A DNA stretch of 43,593 nt from Bacteriovoracaceae bacterium UBA6144 (lineage in GTDB: Bacteria; Bdellovibrionota; Bacteriovoracia; Bacteriovoracales; Bacteriovoracaceae): positions 1 through 43,593 of the forward strand of contig DIVA01000021.1 in the NCBI GenBank assembly GCA_002435705.1. The letters run 5' to 3'. Below are positions 24,066 through 32,458 of this stretch, in pieces. Every line of letters starts with the position of its first letter. The first letter of the stretch is position 1. Below the pieces are notes generated by a model. That model worked only from the letters and a program-made list of their open reading frames with translations. It was not told where the DNA came from and did not search any database. Position numbers and translations under genes: made by a program.

Positions 24066-24895
24066 AGTTTTTTGCTCTCCTCATTCTCCTAACGAGTTTT
24101 TCTGTCTTCGCTGCCAGAAACGCTATCGTCGTGAGTGAAAAAGCGGTCATCTGGGCAGACGTCGCTCGCACAACCCCACTGGGCTATGCTCCCCGGGGAA
24201 AGGTTTTACGGGTGGGGGAAGTCCAGCGGGATAAAAACCAGGTTCTCCCAGTTCTCATTTCAGGCAAGGTGGCTTACATCTCGGTGGAAGATATTAGCTT
24301 TTCAGAGAATGACCGCAAGCGAGCCATTGAGTCAGCCCAAGAGAGTCGTTTTGAAAAAAATATTGATGTTAAGTCAGAAATTTCAAAAAGACTTAGTATC
24401 GGGGGCACACAGTCTTTTACCACTAATAACGACTCTTATCTTTTTGATTCAAATGAAAGAATCAATAATTTTATAGGTTTTCAGATGCGTGGAGACCTGG
24501 CCCGCAATGAGGACCGCATTAGGTTTGGCTTCATGAGTGAGTTCCGACAAGCCACTACCTCAACAGCGACACTGAGAACCCTGAGTTTTGGTCTTGGGAT
24601 TTCATGGGTGTACCTCAATACCACAAAGCTTAAGACGCGGCTTGAGACTTTTATCTTTGCTGTCCCTTACGCCAATCTTAGGGAAGGTCGACTCTTCTCG
24701 CTCAATGGCTATGGCGGCGGTGCTTTAGCCCAGGCTGGATTAGATCTTATTCTCACGCGGGAGTGGGGGATTGAGGTCAACGCCGGTTTTGAGGCGCAAC
24801 GACTGGCCGGTTTTAAGATTCCGGCCCCCTTTAAGAGTTATTCACCCAGTTTTCTTGGCACTCGTGTGGGTGCAAGTCTTGTACGCCATTTCTGA
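24062..24895 (+). CDS. SH3-like domain plus outer-membrane beta-barrel-like protein
   Basis: 277 residues. Signal peptide MKFFALLILLTSFSVFAA, then an SH3b-like segment (about 20-80: NAIVVSEKAVIWADVARTTP, GYAPRGKVLRVGEV, GKVAYISVEDISF). A charged helical linker (about 83-105) leads to a strand-rich C-terminal half (FGFMSEFRQATTSTATLR, LSFGLGISWVYLN, GVNASLVRHF-like end GASLVRHF) typical of small outer-membrane barrels and ending in Phe. The combination suggests a barrel with a periplasmic SH3 domain that may touch peptidoglycan. The start at 24062 has no Shine-Dalgarno and is joined by ATGA to a 14-codon upstream frame. Confidence 0.6.
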   Translation: MKFFALLILLTSFSVFAARNAIVVSEKAVIWADVARTTPLGYAPRGKVLRVGEVQRDKNQVLPVLISGKVAYISVEDISFSENDRKRAIESAQESRFEKNIDVKSEISKRLSIGGTQSFTTNNDSYLFDSNERINNFIGFQMRGDLARNEDRIRFGFMSEFRQATTSTATLRTLSFGLGISWVYLNTTKLKTRLETFIFAVPYANLREGRLFSLNGYGGGALAQAGLDLILTREWGIEVNAGFEAQRLAGFKIPAPFKSYSPSFLGTRVGASLVRHF

Positions 24896-24958
24896 TTCGA
24901 CTTCTCAAGTAATAAGGACTTTCATCCGATAAGCCATCCATCACTCAGAGGGATCCTT

Positions 24959-26386
24959 ATGAAATTTAGCTTATCGCTTTTTACTCTTCTTGTTATTCCT
25001 CTCACCGGTTTCGCAGACGTTAGACCTATTCTGCGAGAAACAATAGAGAGTCTTAAAACAGAAAATTGTGTAGAGAAAATGGGCCATGTGGATGCTGTGC
25101 TGGCGAGTCTTAAGTCCAGTGACTATCAAGCAGAGCTTAAAGGACAGGGGCCTGAAAATCTCTCCGTGGAGCTGTGGGATTTTAAAATTAAAGTCCACAC
25201 TCTTTTACGTGAGTTTCATCACAAGGGCTCGCTCACGCGAGATTGTGCCAACGCTTATCGAGGTGCTCTGCGAGCGATCCGTTACGTGGAAGATCTGGTG
25301 CAAGAGCATCAGTATCGATTGGGGGGAGTTGAGTTTCCGAAGAGCGCTTTTGTGGCCGGGAATCCTCACGTCAAGCGTGCTCCTAAATTTAAAAATTTTG
25401 ATATGGTTAAAGACTTAAAAAGTGGAGATGTGATCCTCACTCGCGGCAACGCTTACACCTCTGCGGCCATTGCTTCTCTAGGTGAGTTCGATACGCAGTT
25501 CTCTCACATGAGTCTGGTGTATATCGATCCTGATAAAAAAGCCTGGACGGTTGAAGCCCATATTGAGGTGGGGTCATTTGTGCGCCCACTTGAGGATCAC
25601 ATTAAAGACAATAACTACCGCACCATGCTCTTTCGCTTTGATGATGAAAAATTAGCGGCGAAAGCCGCCGAGATGATGTTTGTTAAGGTTCGTGATGCTT
25701 CAAAAAAATCTGGCAACATCCTCTACGATTTTGGATTTGATATGAAAGAGAATCAAAAACTCTTTTGTTCGGAAATTGTCTCCTATGGCTTTAGCCTCGC
25801 CAGTGAGTCCAAGCTTCAGATCCCACTCTTTACCTCTCGCTTGATGCTCAGAAAACCAAGCTTTGTAAAAAATCTTGGAATCACAACCGATGAAAGTTTC
25901 ATTCCCGCCGACATCGAGGTCGACCCTCGCTTTCAGATCATCGCGGAATGGAGAGATGCTGCTCGCGTGCAAGATAACCACGAGAAGGATGCCATTCTGC
26001 ACGCCATGTTTGACTGGGCTGATGAGTTTGACTATCGCATGATTCAAGGGTCAAGTAAGACCTCACGACTCTATCGAAATGTCGTGTGGCCTCTACGTCG
26101 AGTGCCAGTATTGAAGCGCTATTTTAAGGATAAACTACCTATTAATATGAGCCGCACTCTCATCGGCTACTTTGGTGTCTTGGAAAGCACGGCAGAGCTT
26201 CTGCAAAAAGAACTTAAAGCGGCTAACGAAAAAGCCATTGCAGCCCGAGCGCTGCCACTTCTCAGAGAAGAGTCACACAAAATTCTTGATGATTTCCGCA
26301 TCAACGATGCCGCTCTTAAGAAACCGAAGATGCATCAGATGTATCGACCGCTCGATCCGAAGGAGATGCGAGAGTCCAAGGACTAG
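24959..26386 (+). CDS. YiiX/YebB-type papain-like (permuted NlpC/P60) hydrolase, secreted
   Basis: 475 residues. GAGGG precedes the ATG; signal peptide MKFSLSLFTLLVIPLTGFA. The catalytic domain spans about 150-290: LKSGDVILTRGN, then QFSHMSLVYID with the candidate catalytic His183, VEAHIEVG, and finally LFCSEIVSYGF with the candidate nucleophile Cys270. This His-before-Cys order is that of the circularly permuted NlpC/P60 (YiiX, poxvirus G6) group, which acts on peptides or lipid-linked acyl groups. N-terminal (20-140) and C-terminal (330-475) helical extensions are unusual additions. The stop shares CTAG with the convergent acyltransferase gene. Confidence 0.8.
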   Translation: MKFSLSLFTLLVIPLTGFADVRPILRETIESLKTENCVEKMGHVDAVLASLKSSDYQAELKGQGPENLSVELWDFKIKVHTLLREFHHKGSLTRDCANAYRGALRAIRYVEDLVQEHQYRLGGVEFPKSAFVAGNPHVKRAPKFKNFDMVKDLKSGDVILTRGNAYTSAAIASLGEFDTQFSHMSLVYIDPDKKAWTVEAHIEVGSFVRPLEDHIKDNNYRTMLFRFDDEKLAAKAAEMMFVKVRDASKKSGNILYDFGFDMKENQKLFCSEIVSYGFSLASESKLQIPLFTSRLMLRKPSFVKNLGITTDESFIPADIEVDPRFQIIAEWRDAARVQDNHEKDAILHAMFDWADEFDYRMIQGSSKTSRLYRNVVWPLRRVPVLKRYFKDKLPINMSRTLIGYFGVLESTAELLQKELKAANEKAIAARALPLLREESHKILDDFRINDAALKKPKMHQMYRPLDPKEMRESKD

Positions 26387-27057
26387 GGACAGTTGGATTC
26401 CAGTCGTTTCTGGAAACTTTCAACCACTTTTAACTTAAATGCCCGCGACTCCGTGGGCATTTGCTTTTTTAGCTCTATGATGTCAATCGTTTCAAAATTC
26501 ATTTTGATGGTTTTAAAAAGCCTTGGGAAATGCTCACCAGGTGCTTGCACATGGTGCAGGCCCCCTGAGTAGCCCACTAAAATAAGTCCATGATCCAGCA
26601 CTTCGATGATATCAGCGATGCCCCCTCTCACGGTCATGGGTTTGCCCTCGCTGTCGAGTCCTGTGAGGCGTTTCATTCGCCCTTCGGGGGCAATGACAAT
26701 CAGGGATTTTTCGTCAATGCGCTTGAGAAAGTGCGACCAGGACTCATCTCTTTTACGAGTAATAGTCGAGGCATTGGGAATCATGATTTTCCAAAAAGTT
26801 CCTACAAGAGGTCGGTTGAAGGTTTTGTCCGCAGCGGGTGCCACCATCTTGGAGATGAAGCGCCATAAGAACTTCAGAGGGAGGGCCTGACTAAAAAGTG
26901 GTTCATAGAGCGAGGTATGATTAAGGAGAACCACCATCCGCGTTTTATCCCAGATGGAAGGATCGTAGGGATTGAGCCATTTGACTTCTAGGCGATAGAA
27001 GATTTTTGAAAATGTTCTAATAAAAAGGACGATGATGAAGCCAATGAGTGAGCGCAT
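26383..27057 (-). CDS. PlsC-like 1-acylglycerol-3-phosphate acyltransferase
   Basis: 224 residues. A membrane-associating N-terminal helix (SLIGFIIVLFIRTF) is followed by the acyltransferase motifs: block I as NHTSLYEP (46-53), where the usual HX4D acid is Glu52, and block III as APEGRMKR (123-130). FNRPLVGTFWKI and GGIADIIE occupy the intervening and later conserved positions. It probably transfers acyl chains to lysophospholipid or a related lipid at the inner membrane. There is no Shine-Dalgarno; TAACAT (complement of 27064-27069) is 6 nt before the ATG. The stop interlocks with the hydrolase gene (CTAG). Confidence 0.72.
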   Translation of the reverse strand: MRSLIGFIIVLFIRTFSKIFYRLEVKWLNPYDPSIWDKTRMVVLLNHTSLYEPLFSQALPLKFLWRFISKMVAPAADKTFNRPLVGTFWKIMIPNASTITRKRDESWSHFLKRIDEKSLIVIAPEGRMKRLTGLDSEGKPMTVRGGIADIIEVLDHGLILVGYSGGLHHVQAPGEHFPRLFKTIKMNFETIDIIELKKQMPTESRAFKLKVVESFQKRLESNCP

Positions 27058-27263
27058 GTGAAAATGTTACGCTCACCGGACAAATGTGGGTAGGAAAATC
27101 TTAAGCGAGGTAGGTGCTCAAAAGAGTTCCAAAAATAAGACCAAGACCTAAAATAACTGTAAGGTTCATAAGTGCTCCAAGGTGAATATGGAGAGCCTAT
27201 ATCACTAGTTTGGCTTTGTGTGTGAGGGTCGTGTAAAAATGACAGAGAAATAAAAGCAGAGGG

Positions 27264-27764
27264 CTATTGCCCACAGCACTTTTTATATTTCTTCCCTGAG
27301 CCACAAGTGCAGGGATCATTACGGCCAATTTTAGGTTCAAGGCGCTTTACTGACTGGGCGCCTGCGATATTGCCTTCTTTGAAGAGCCATTTGCCATCGA
27401 CCTTTTCAAAGAGAGAGGTCTCTTTATGGACGAGATCTTTCTGGCTGGCCTTGTCTTGGTAGTGGGCTTCGAACTCCACGATACCTTTGGCATCGGCTTC
27501 AGTGCCATTTTTGGTGGAGACGATTTTAATGCCTTTCCAGTTTGAGCTTTCGGCCCATTTAAGCGCTTCGGCTTCGCTGAATTCTTCGGCGTTATGGGTG
27601 ATTTGAGTAGAAGAGATAAAAGGAATCTTTAAAGTCGCGTAAGCCGAGTAGCGGGCACGCATGAGTTGTTCTGCTGTGCCTGCTAGTTTGCCATCATGAA
27701 TCGGACCACAACAGTCGGTATAGTTTTTTGGTTTTGACTCAAGAGTTTGGCAAGGGCAGATCAT
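27264..27764 (-). CDS. YchJ/UPF0225-family protein with SEC-C metal-binding motif
   Basis: 166 residues from the ATG at 27764, chosen because GGAG lies 7 nt upstream and the family motif MICPCQTL begins there; a longer frame would add 14 residues. The N-terminal module has CPC...YTDCCGPIHDG and LMRARYSAY, the UPF0225/YchJ signature. The C-terminal SEC-C motif (GRNDPCTCGSGKKYKKCCG) binds zinc, as at the SecA C-terminus. Function of the family is poorly known; the motif suggests contact with protein-export or ribosome-associated partners. Confidence 0.88.
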   Translation of the reverse strand: MICPCQTLESKPKNYTDCCGPIHDGKLAGTAEQLMRARYSAYATLKIPFISSTQITHNAEEFSEAEALKWAESSNWKGIKIVSTKNGTEADAKGIVEFEAHYQDKASQKDLVHKETSLFEKVDGKWLFKEGNIAGAQSVKRLEPKIGRNDPCTCGSGKKYKKCCGQ

Positions 27765-27836
27765 ATTCACTCCAAAAGGTTGCAATTTTTCCTTCTTATG
27801 GTGCAATGATAAGGCTTCACTGTAAAGGAGAACTCC

Positions 27837-28445
27837 ATGCTACCCCGCGCTCTGGAAAAGACACTGCGTCGACTCGATCACCCTCACAAAATTCAGGATT
27901 GGATTTCAAAATTTCCCTATAACAGTGGGGATGAAACTCGGTCAGCCCTAAGGGCATGGCAGCATAAAGAGGCCCACTGTTTTGAAGGGGCTTTGTTGGC
28001 GTGCTTGGCACTTGAGTACAATGGTCAGCCTCCGATTGTGATGGATCTCCGTGGCCATGGAGATGATGACCATGTGGTGACTCTTTTTAAACTCAAGGGA
28101 AAATGGGGAGCTATTTCTAAAACGAACACCACAGTGCTGGATTTTAGGCCGGCTTACTATGCCACTCCCAGAGAGTTGGCCATGAGTTACTGGGCGATGT
28201 ATTTTAACTGGAAAGGTCAGTACGCCATGAAAGATTTCGCCGGTCCGATTGATCTAAGAAAATTCAAAAAAGTAGATTGGCGCTACGGAGCCGATGATAT
28301 GGGAGAGTTTGGGATGCAGTTTAATAAACTCCCGCACCAGCTTTTGTGTCCCGTGCGAGATTTAAAGAAGCTGCCCAAAGTCCCGGAGCGACTGCGACTG
28401 GCAGGGTTTCTGGGCTCGGATATGAAAGGAGTGAGGAAGTCATGA
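27837..28445 (+). CDS. transglutaminase-like fold protein
   Basis: 202 residues. AAAGGAG lies 7 nt before the ATG. The core is HCFEGALLACLALEYNG (Cys48 candidate nucleophile), then DDDHVVTLFKLKGKWGAISK with a candidate catalytic His, followed by KTNTTVLDF. This Cys-His spacing fits the transglutaminase/papain-like superfamily, and the sequence is of a conserved but uncharacterised type seen in several phyla. It is cytoplasmic by absence of a signal. It is the first gene of four that overlap end to start (with DUF1653, glycosidase-like and membrane-protein genes). Confidence 0.65.
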   Translation: MLPRALEKTLRRLDHPHKIQDWISKFPYNSGDETRSALRAWQHKEAHCFEGALLACLALEYNGQPPIVMDLRGHGDDDHVVTLFKLKGKWGAISKTNTTVLDFRPAYYATPRELAMSYWAMYFNWKGQYAMKDFAGPIDLRKFKKVDWRYGADDMGEFGMQFNKLPHQLLCPVRDLKKLPKVPERLRLAGFLGSDMKGVRKS

Positions 28446-28675
28446 AGCTAGGAATCTATAAGCACTATAAAGGCATGCTCTATCGGGTGCATCAGGTGGT
28501 GCTACACTCCGAGACTCTAGAAGCGTATGTTTATTATGAGGCCCTTTATCATAATGAGTTGGGTCAATTTTGGATTCGTCCCAAAAAAATGTTTGAAGAA
28601 ACTGTGATGATTGAAGGAAAAGCTCAACCCCGCTTTGATTATGTCGGAGATGAGAAAGGCTCTAAGCGTGTCTAG
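28442..28675 (+). CDS. DUF1653 family protein
   Basis: 77 residues, starting in an ATGA overlap with the upstream gene; GAGG lies 7 nt before the ATG. The whole protein is one domain: GIYKHYKGMLYRVHQVVLHS, then YYEALYHNELGQFWIRPKKM and QPRFDYVG near the end, matching the short DUF1653 family (K.YKH-K-x-Y.V..-HSET.E..V.Y..LY). Function unknown. Its last codons overlap the presumed start of the glycosidase-like gene. Confidence 0.82.
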   Translation: MKLGIYKHYKGMLYRVHQVVLHSETLEAYVYYEALYHNELGQFWIRPKKMFEETVMIEGKAQPRFDYVGDEKGSKRV

Positions 28676-29846
28676 TCTGAATCCCTTAATGATCGCAGAG
28701 GCATCGCTCAGGGCGAACATCATCAAGCTAGAGAGTGGATCTTTTCTCGTGGCCGGTCAGAATCAATTTCTCACTCTTTGGACCAGGGATTTCTGCCATG
28801 CTTGCCGAGGACTTTTTGCACTCGGCGAGATTGAGGTTATCAAGTCTCATTTAGGTTTTTTACTTGAAAACCTAAACCCCCAAGGACTCGTTCCACGCGT
28901 GATCGATAATCAGTTGGTGCAGTTCCGTGTGGTCTATCAAAGTCTGCGTAAAAATTTACCTTTCTTGCCGAAGCTCCCGATCAAGGAGCCTCTGATCCCA
29001 CAGTATCGTGATGAGCACGGCTCCTTTGCGATCGATTCCAATCTTCTAGTTCTTCTGGTTGCCCTAGATTTAAAACAGAGAGGCGAAGAGAGTTGGTGGT
29101 TAAAGCATCTAGCGAATTTAAAAAGAGTCTATCAGTGGTATCAATTAGATGCTGAGGGCCTGATCACTCAAGGACCTTTTTCAGATTGGCAGGACAGTGT
29201 GAATCGAAGCGGTCACTGTTTTTTAACGAACTTTTTCTTTTATCTCGTCAGCACACGCCTGCAAGCGCTCGCGATTGATGTCAGTGTGGATCTGGCAATG
29301 TTAAAAAAAACATTGCATGAAAAATTTTATGATCAAGACTCAGGTCTTTTTAAAACCCACGCAGAGCTTTCAGTCATCAGTCTTGAGGGGAATCTTTTTT
29401 CTTTAGAGGCGCAGGAATTTCTTGAGTCGACTCAAAAAGAGCAAGTGTGGCAAAGTCTCAAGCGTCACCCACTGATGCAACTTGATCAAGGACATTTGGG
29501 AAGATGCTCTTATCCGGACTACGACCCAAGCCAGATTGCGTGGCATGTGAGACTTGCGGGCCTTGAGCGCTACCATGGCGGTTTGGCGTGGAGTTGGCTG
29601 ATGGGACTAGGGCTCAAGGTTGCCATTGAGCGGGAGGATGCTTTGGTGGTGACCCAGATGCTCACAAAAATTCATTCTCTTTTAATTCGCGATCGAGATG
29701 TGGTGGAGCTGTATGATCCTAATGAACTTTGGGAACCCTGGGGCTCTTGGCTGATCAGCAGTGAGCGGCCCTTTAGTTGGGGGGCAGGGTATTTAGTGGA
29801 AGCCCTCAAACATTTAAAGCAGCCCTTCTCTCAGGTGGCAGGATGA
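28653..29846 (+). CDS. (alpha/alpha)6-barrel glycoside hydrolase-like protein
   Basis: About 397 residues from an ATG at 28653 inside the end of the DUF1653 gene. The start is uncertain: ATGs at 28611, 28644 and 28686 are also in frame and none has a well-spaced ribosome binding site. Visible landmarks are FLTLWTRDFCHACRGLFALG, GLVPRVID, SFAIDSNLLVLLVAL, FSDWQDSVNRSGH, WHVRLAGLERYHGGLAWSW and LWEPWGSWLISSERPFSWGA. The WxRD...DWxD pattern resembles neutral invertases (GH100) and amylo-1,6-glucosidases, so it may act on a glucan or a small sugar. No signal peptide. The next gene begins in its ATGA stop. Confidence 0.6.
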   Translation, partial: RKALSVSSLNPLMIAEASLRANIIKLESGSFLVAGQNQFLTLWTRDFCHACRGLFALGEIEVIKSHLGFLLENLNPQGLVPRVIDNQLVQFRVVYQSLRKNLPFLPKLPIKEPLIPQYRDEHGSFAIDSNLLVLLVALDLKQRGEESWWLKHLANLKRVYQWYQLDAEGLITQGPFSDWQDSVNRSGHCFLTNFFFYLVSTRLQALAIDVSVDLAMLKKTLHEKFYDQDSGLFKTHAELSVISLEGNLFSLEAQEFLESTQKEQVWQSLKRHPLMQLDQGHLGRCSYPDYDPSQIAWHVRLAGLERYHGGLAWSWLMGLGLKVAIEREDALVVTQMLTKIHSLLIRDRDVVELYDPNELWEPWGSWLISSERPFSWGAGYLVEALKHLKQPFSQVAG

Positions 29847-30187
29847 AAGATTTTTTAGATAAAATAGCACTCGTCCACGGAAGACTGTCTGATCTTAAGG
29901 CGGTCTGGTTTCCATTTGTATTTTTAAAACCAAAAGCCAAAACAGATCGCATCACTTCTGCTCGTCGCTTCTTCATGACCCTTTGTTTTAGTTGGTACGG
30001 CGCTTGTTTTTGGCCCGTCAAGCAACTCCTTCTCAGTCAACCGGTTGATCAGCGGGAATGGATTATCTTTTCACTTAAGACATTTGGATTCTTTGCCATT
30101 TGGTTTCGTTTAGTGACCACACCTCTTTGGAATCGTCGTGCGCGCATGATAGAAGAGGGATTTATCGCGGTGGACGAGGCTTCCTAA
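29843..30187 (+). CDS. small membrane protein
   Basis: 114 residues. The ATG is in an ATGA overlap with the glycosidase-like gene. Two hydrophobic stretches (about 45-62, FFMTLCFSWYGACFWPV, and about 76-95, IIFSLKTFGFFAIWFRLV) are flanked by basic residues. Family not recognised. The 3' end overlaps the convergent hrpB gene by 26 nt. It is the last gene of a four-gene overlapping cluster. Confidence 0.55.
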   Translation: MKDFLDKIALVHGRLSDLKAVWFPFVFLKPKAKTDRITSARRFFMTLCFSWYGACFWPVKQLLLSQPVDQREWIIFSLKTFGFFAIWFRLVTTPLWNRRARMIEEGFIAVDEAS

Positions 30188-32444
30188 GTATGGGCTCAGC
30201 ATTTTGTGGATGATCTGGCCAAAAATGTCTCGGGTAATCGATCTTGAGCTCTTTCATGAGTTGGGGATAGTGATTTTTCCAAAAACCCACAAGGTCAGAA
30301 GTGATCTGCTGAGTACGTCCATGAGGTCCCCAAAGCCCAAGGACTAGAGGAAGTTTTCCTGAAAAAAGTGCCGGATGAGTGGTGCGCCCAAAAAAATCTT
30401 GGATGTAGCTCTCGATCATAGGATTTTTATCTGGATAGTAATGGATCTTGAGTTTCTTTTTTTCATGAAGTTCAAAGAAATCAGGGCAGTACTCCGGCAT
30501 CTTGAGTTTAAAACTAGAATCAAAATAAAGCTGCAGCTCTAGACGAAGGTTTTCTAAAAAATCATGGTGTGTCTTACTCGTGAGCTGTCGATCCAGACAG
30601 AATTCTTCGATGAAAAGTTCCCACTCAAACTCGGTGAGGCTTTTTTCTGGAAAAAGTTCTCTTCTGAAAATCTCAAACTTTAAGGCCTCCTCCGTCTCTC
30701 TCCAATCGCACAGCCACACTTCTGCTTGGGTTTTTGAAAGCTCACTGGCCTGTGCCTCCAACTTTTTAAGTTCGCTCTTGAGGATGAGCGACCCGATGCT
30801 CCAACTGGTTTTTTGAAAATGGTTTAGGTTTTCAATTGTTTTCTCAGTCTTCACCTCGCAAAAAGGCAACAGAGTTTTTTCATCGTCAATGGGGTATAAA
30901 GAGTGGAGTCGAGGCGGAAAATCAAGAACTAGAAAGTACTTATCTTTAATAGAGAGCTGTCGCTGAATATCATCGGGCACACGAATTGATTCAGAGCTTG
31001 CCATGATAAAATCGTGACTGCGGCCACGTGCGAGATTGTTTTTTAAAAAAGTCAGGAGCACAGGTTCGATCTCGGATTTCGTTCCTTGCGCTTTATGCAT
31101 GAGCCGACGGGCCAGGCGTTGCGGCTGATGCGGCTCCACTGCTCTCGAGAGCACAAGGCAGAGTTCCTCAAAGGTTTTTTGATTGAGGGTCATTTTTCCT
31201 TCGAGCCAGCTACGTGCGAGGCGCAGGGGAAGTGGGCACTCTCTTAAACTTTCTCCTAAGTGAGAGAGCACTTCATTTTCAATCAGGCCTAGTTCAATCA
31301 GGGTCGATTTTGCTTTTTGAAGTGATTCTTGCTTTGGGACATCAATCCAAAAAAAATCTTCAGGTTTAAGTTTGTGGGAGTAGAGAGAGAGAAGGGGCTC
31401 TTCCATTTGAGAGCGAAGAACTTCAGGTAATCCGGTAAAAGAGCGAGAGCTGAAATTTTCTTCTGTATAGAGTCGTATACACAATCCGCTATTTTGCCTT
31501 GCTGCTCGTCCCGCACGCTGGATGCATGAACTCTGTGAGCACTCGAGAGTTAAAAGTTCATCTCGACCAGTGTGCGCTTGATAAATGTTCTGGCGATCAA
31601 GTCCCGCATCGACCACCACCCGCACACCCTCGATGGTTAGCGAGGACTCGGCAATGTTGGTGGAGAGAATAATTTTTCTCACCCCATCTTGCTGGGTGAT
31701 GTCCTCATCTGAATTTGAAAATTGCGAGTGCAGCACTAAAACTCGATGCTCCGTCAGGTCAAGCCTCTTCTCCAGGAGCGCGCGCACGCGTTGGATCTCA
31801 GAGAAGCCAGGCAGAAAGACAAGGATGTGACCGGGGACCATGAGAGCGGATTGTAGGCCCCACATCACTTTTTGTTCCAACTCACGTTTATGCCACTCAA
31901 GCTCCTTGGGAGCGTACAGAATCTCTAAAGGAAAGACTGGGGCTTTGACCTCAACCTTGGCCGTCTTGAGTGGGATCTTTGCCATGAAGTTTTGATCAAT
32001 GGTGGCAGACATTAAAAGCACTTTTGGGGGAGAGTCTTTTTTTAAACGATTGATGAGCCAGCCAAAACTCAAATCGGTGGAAAGATGGCGTTCATGGAAT
32101 TCATCTAGTATCACCACATCCTCAGAGGTGAGTGGGTTGGTCTCAATGTACTTGAGGAAAGTGCCTTCTGTGAGATAAATCAATTTTGTGGCAGGTGTAG
32201 TGGTATTCTCAAAACGATAGATAAATCCTACCCATTCTGGTTTTGTGAGTGTTGAGGCCACAAAGCGTGCGGCCCAGCGTGCTGCCACTTTACGAGGTTC
32301 AATCACGAGAATGCGCCCGGAGAATTTTTCGATCAAGGAGGCTGGCACCTTGGTGGTTTTTCCAGTGCCCGGACTTGCTTGTAGGACCACCAATTGGTGC
32401 TCCTGCAAGCTTTGATAAATCGAATCGAGGTCACTGCTCTTCAT
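30162..32444 (-). CDS. hrpB: ATP-dependent RNA helicase HrpB (DEAH-box)
   Basis: 760 residues from the ATG at 32444; an upstream in-frame ATG at 32483 is less likely because it lies inside the preceding gene and adds no conserved sequence. Helicase motifs in order: Walker A ASPGTGKTTK (23-32), DEFHERH as motif II (a DEFH variant of DEAH), LMSATID (III), LVFLPGFSEIQRV-type (IV, FLPGFSEIQRV), LSTNIAESSLTIEGVRVVVD (V) and QRAGRAARQ (VI). The HrpB-specific C-terminal region follows. No Shine-Dalgarno; TATACT lies 6 nt upstream, so the mRNA is probably leaderless and starts within 3 nt of the stop of the upstream lipoprotein gene. Confidence 0.9.
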   Translation of the reverse strand: MKSSDLDSIYQSLQEHQLVVLQASPGTGKTTKVPASLIEKFSGRILVIEPRKVAARWAARFVASTLTKPEWVGFIYRFENTTTPATKLIYLTEGTFLKYIETNPLTSEDVVILDEFHERHLSTDLSFGWLINRLKKDSPPKVLLMSATIDQNFMAKIPLKTAKVEVKAPVFPLEILYAPKELEWHKRELEQKVMWGLQSALMVPGHILVFLPGFSEIQRVRALLEKRLDLTEHRVLVLHSQFSNSDEDITQQDGVRKIILSTNIAESSLTIEGVRVVVDAGLDRQNIYQAHTGRDELLTLECSQSSCIQRAGRAARQNSGLCIRLYTEENFSSRSFTGLPEVLRSQMEEPLLSLYSHKLKPEDFFWIDVPKQESLQKAKSTLIELGLIENEVLSHLGESLRECPLPLRLARSWLEGKMTLNQKTFEELCLVLSRAVEPHQPQRLARRLMHKAQGTKSEIEPVLLTFLKNNLARGRSHDFIMASSESIRVPDDIQRQLSIKDKYFLVLDFPPRLHSLYPIDDEKTLLPFCEVKTEKTIENLNHFQKTSWSIGSLILKSELKKLEAQASELSKTQAEVWLCDWRETEEALKFEIFRRELFPEKSLTEFEWELFIEEFCLDRQLTSKTHHDFLENLRLELQLYFDSSFKLKMPEYCPDFFELHEKKKLKIHYYPDKNPMIESYIQDFFGRTTHPALFSGKLPLVLGLWGPHGRTQQITSDLVGFWKNHYPQLMKELKIDYPRHFWPDHPQNAEPILRKPRPPR

Positions 32445-32450
32445 GCGAGC

Positions 32451-32456
32451 AGTATA
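32451..32456 (-). promoter_or_regulatory. -10-like box 6 nt before hrpB
   Basis: TATACT on the complement (five of six consensus bases), with a -35 candidate GGGACA 18 nt upstream inside the preceding gene. The 6-nt gap to the ATG at 32444 puts the expected transcription start on the initiation codon. Confidence 0.45.
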
Positions 32457-32458
32457 GG

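Noticed and set aside
17536..32351. 14-bp exact match (GAGGCTGGCACCTT) at about 17536 and about 32338
   Set aside because: One copy lies within the hrpB coding sequence (KVPAS), and a 14-mer repeat is expected by chance in a window of this size.
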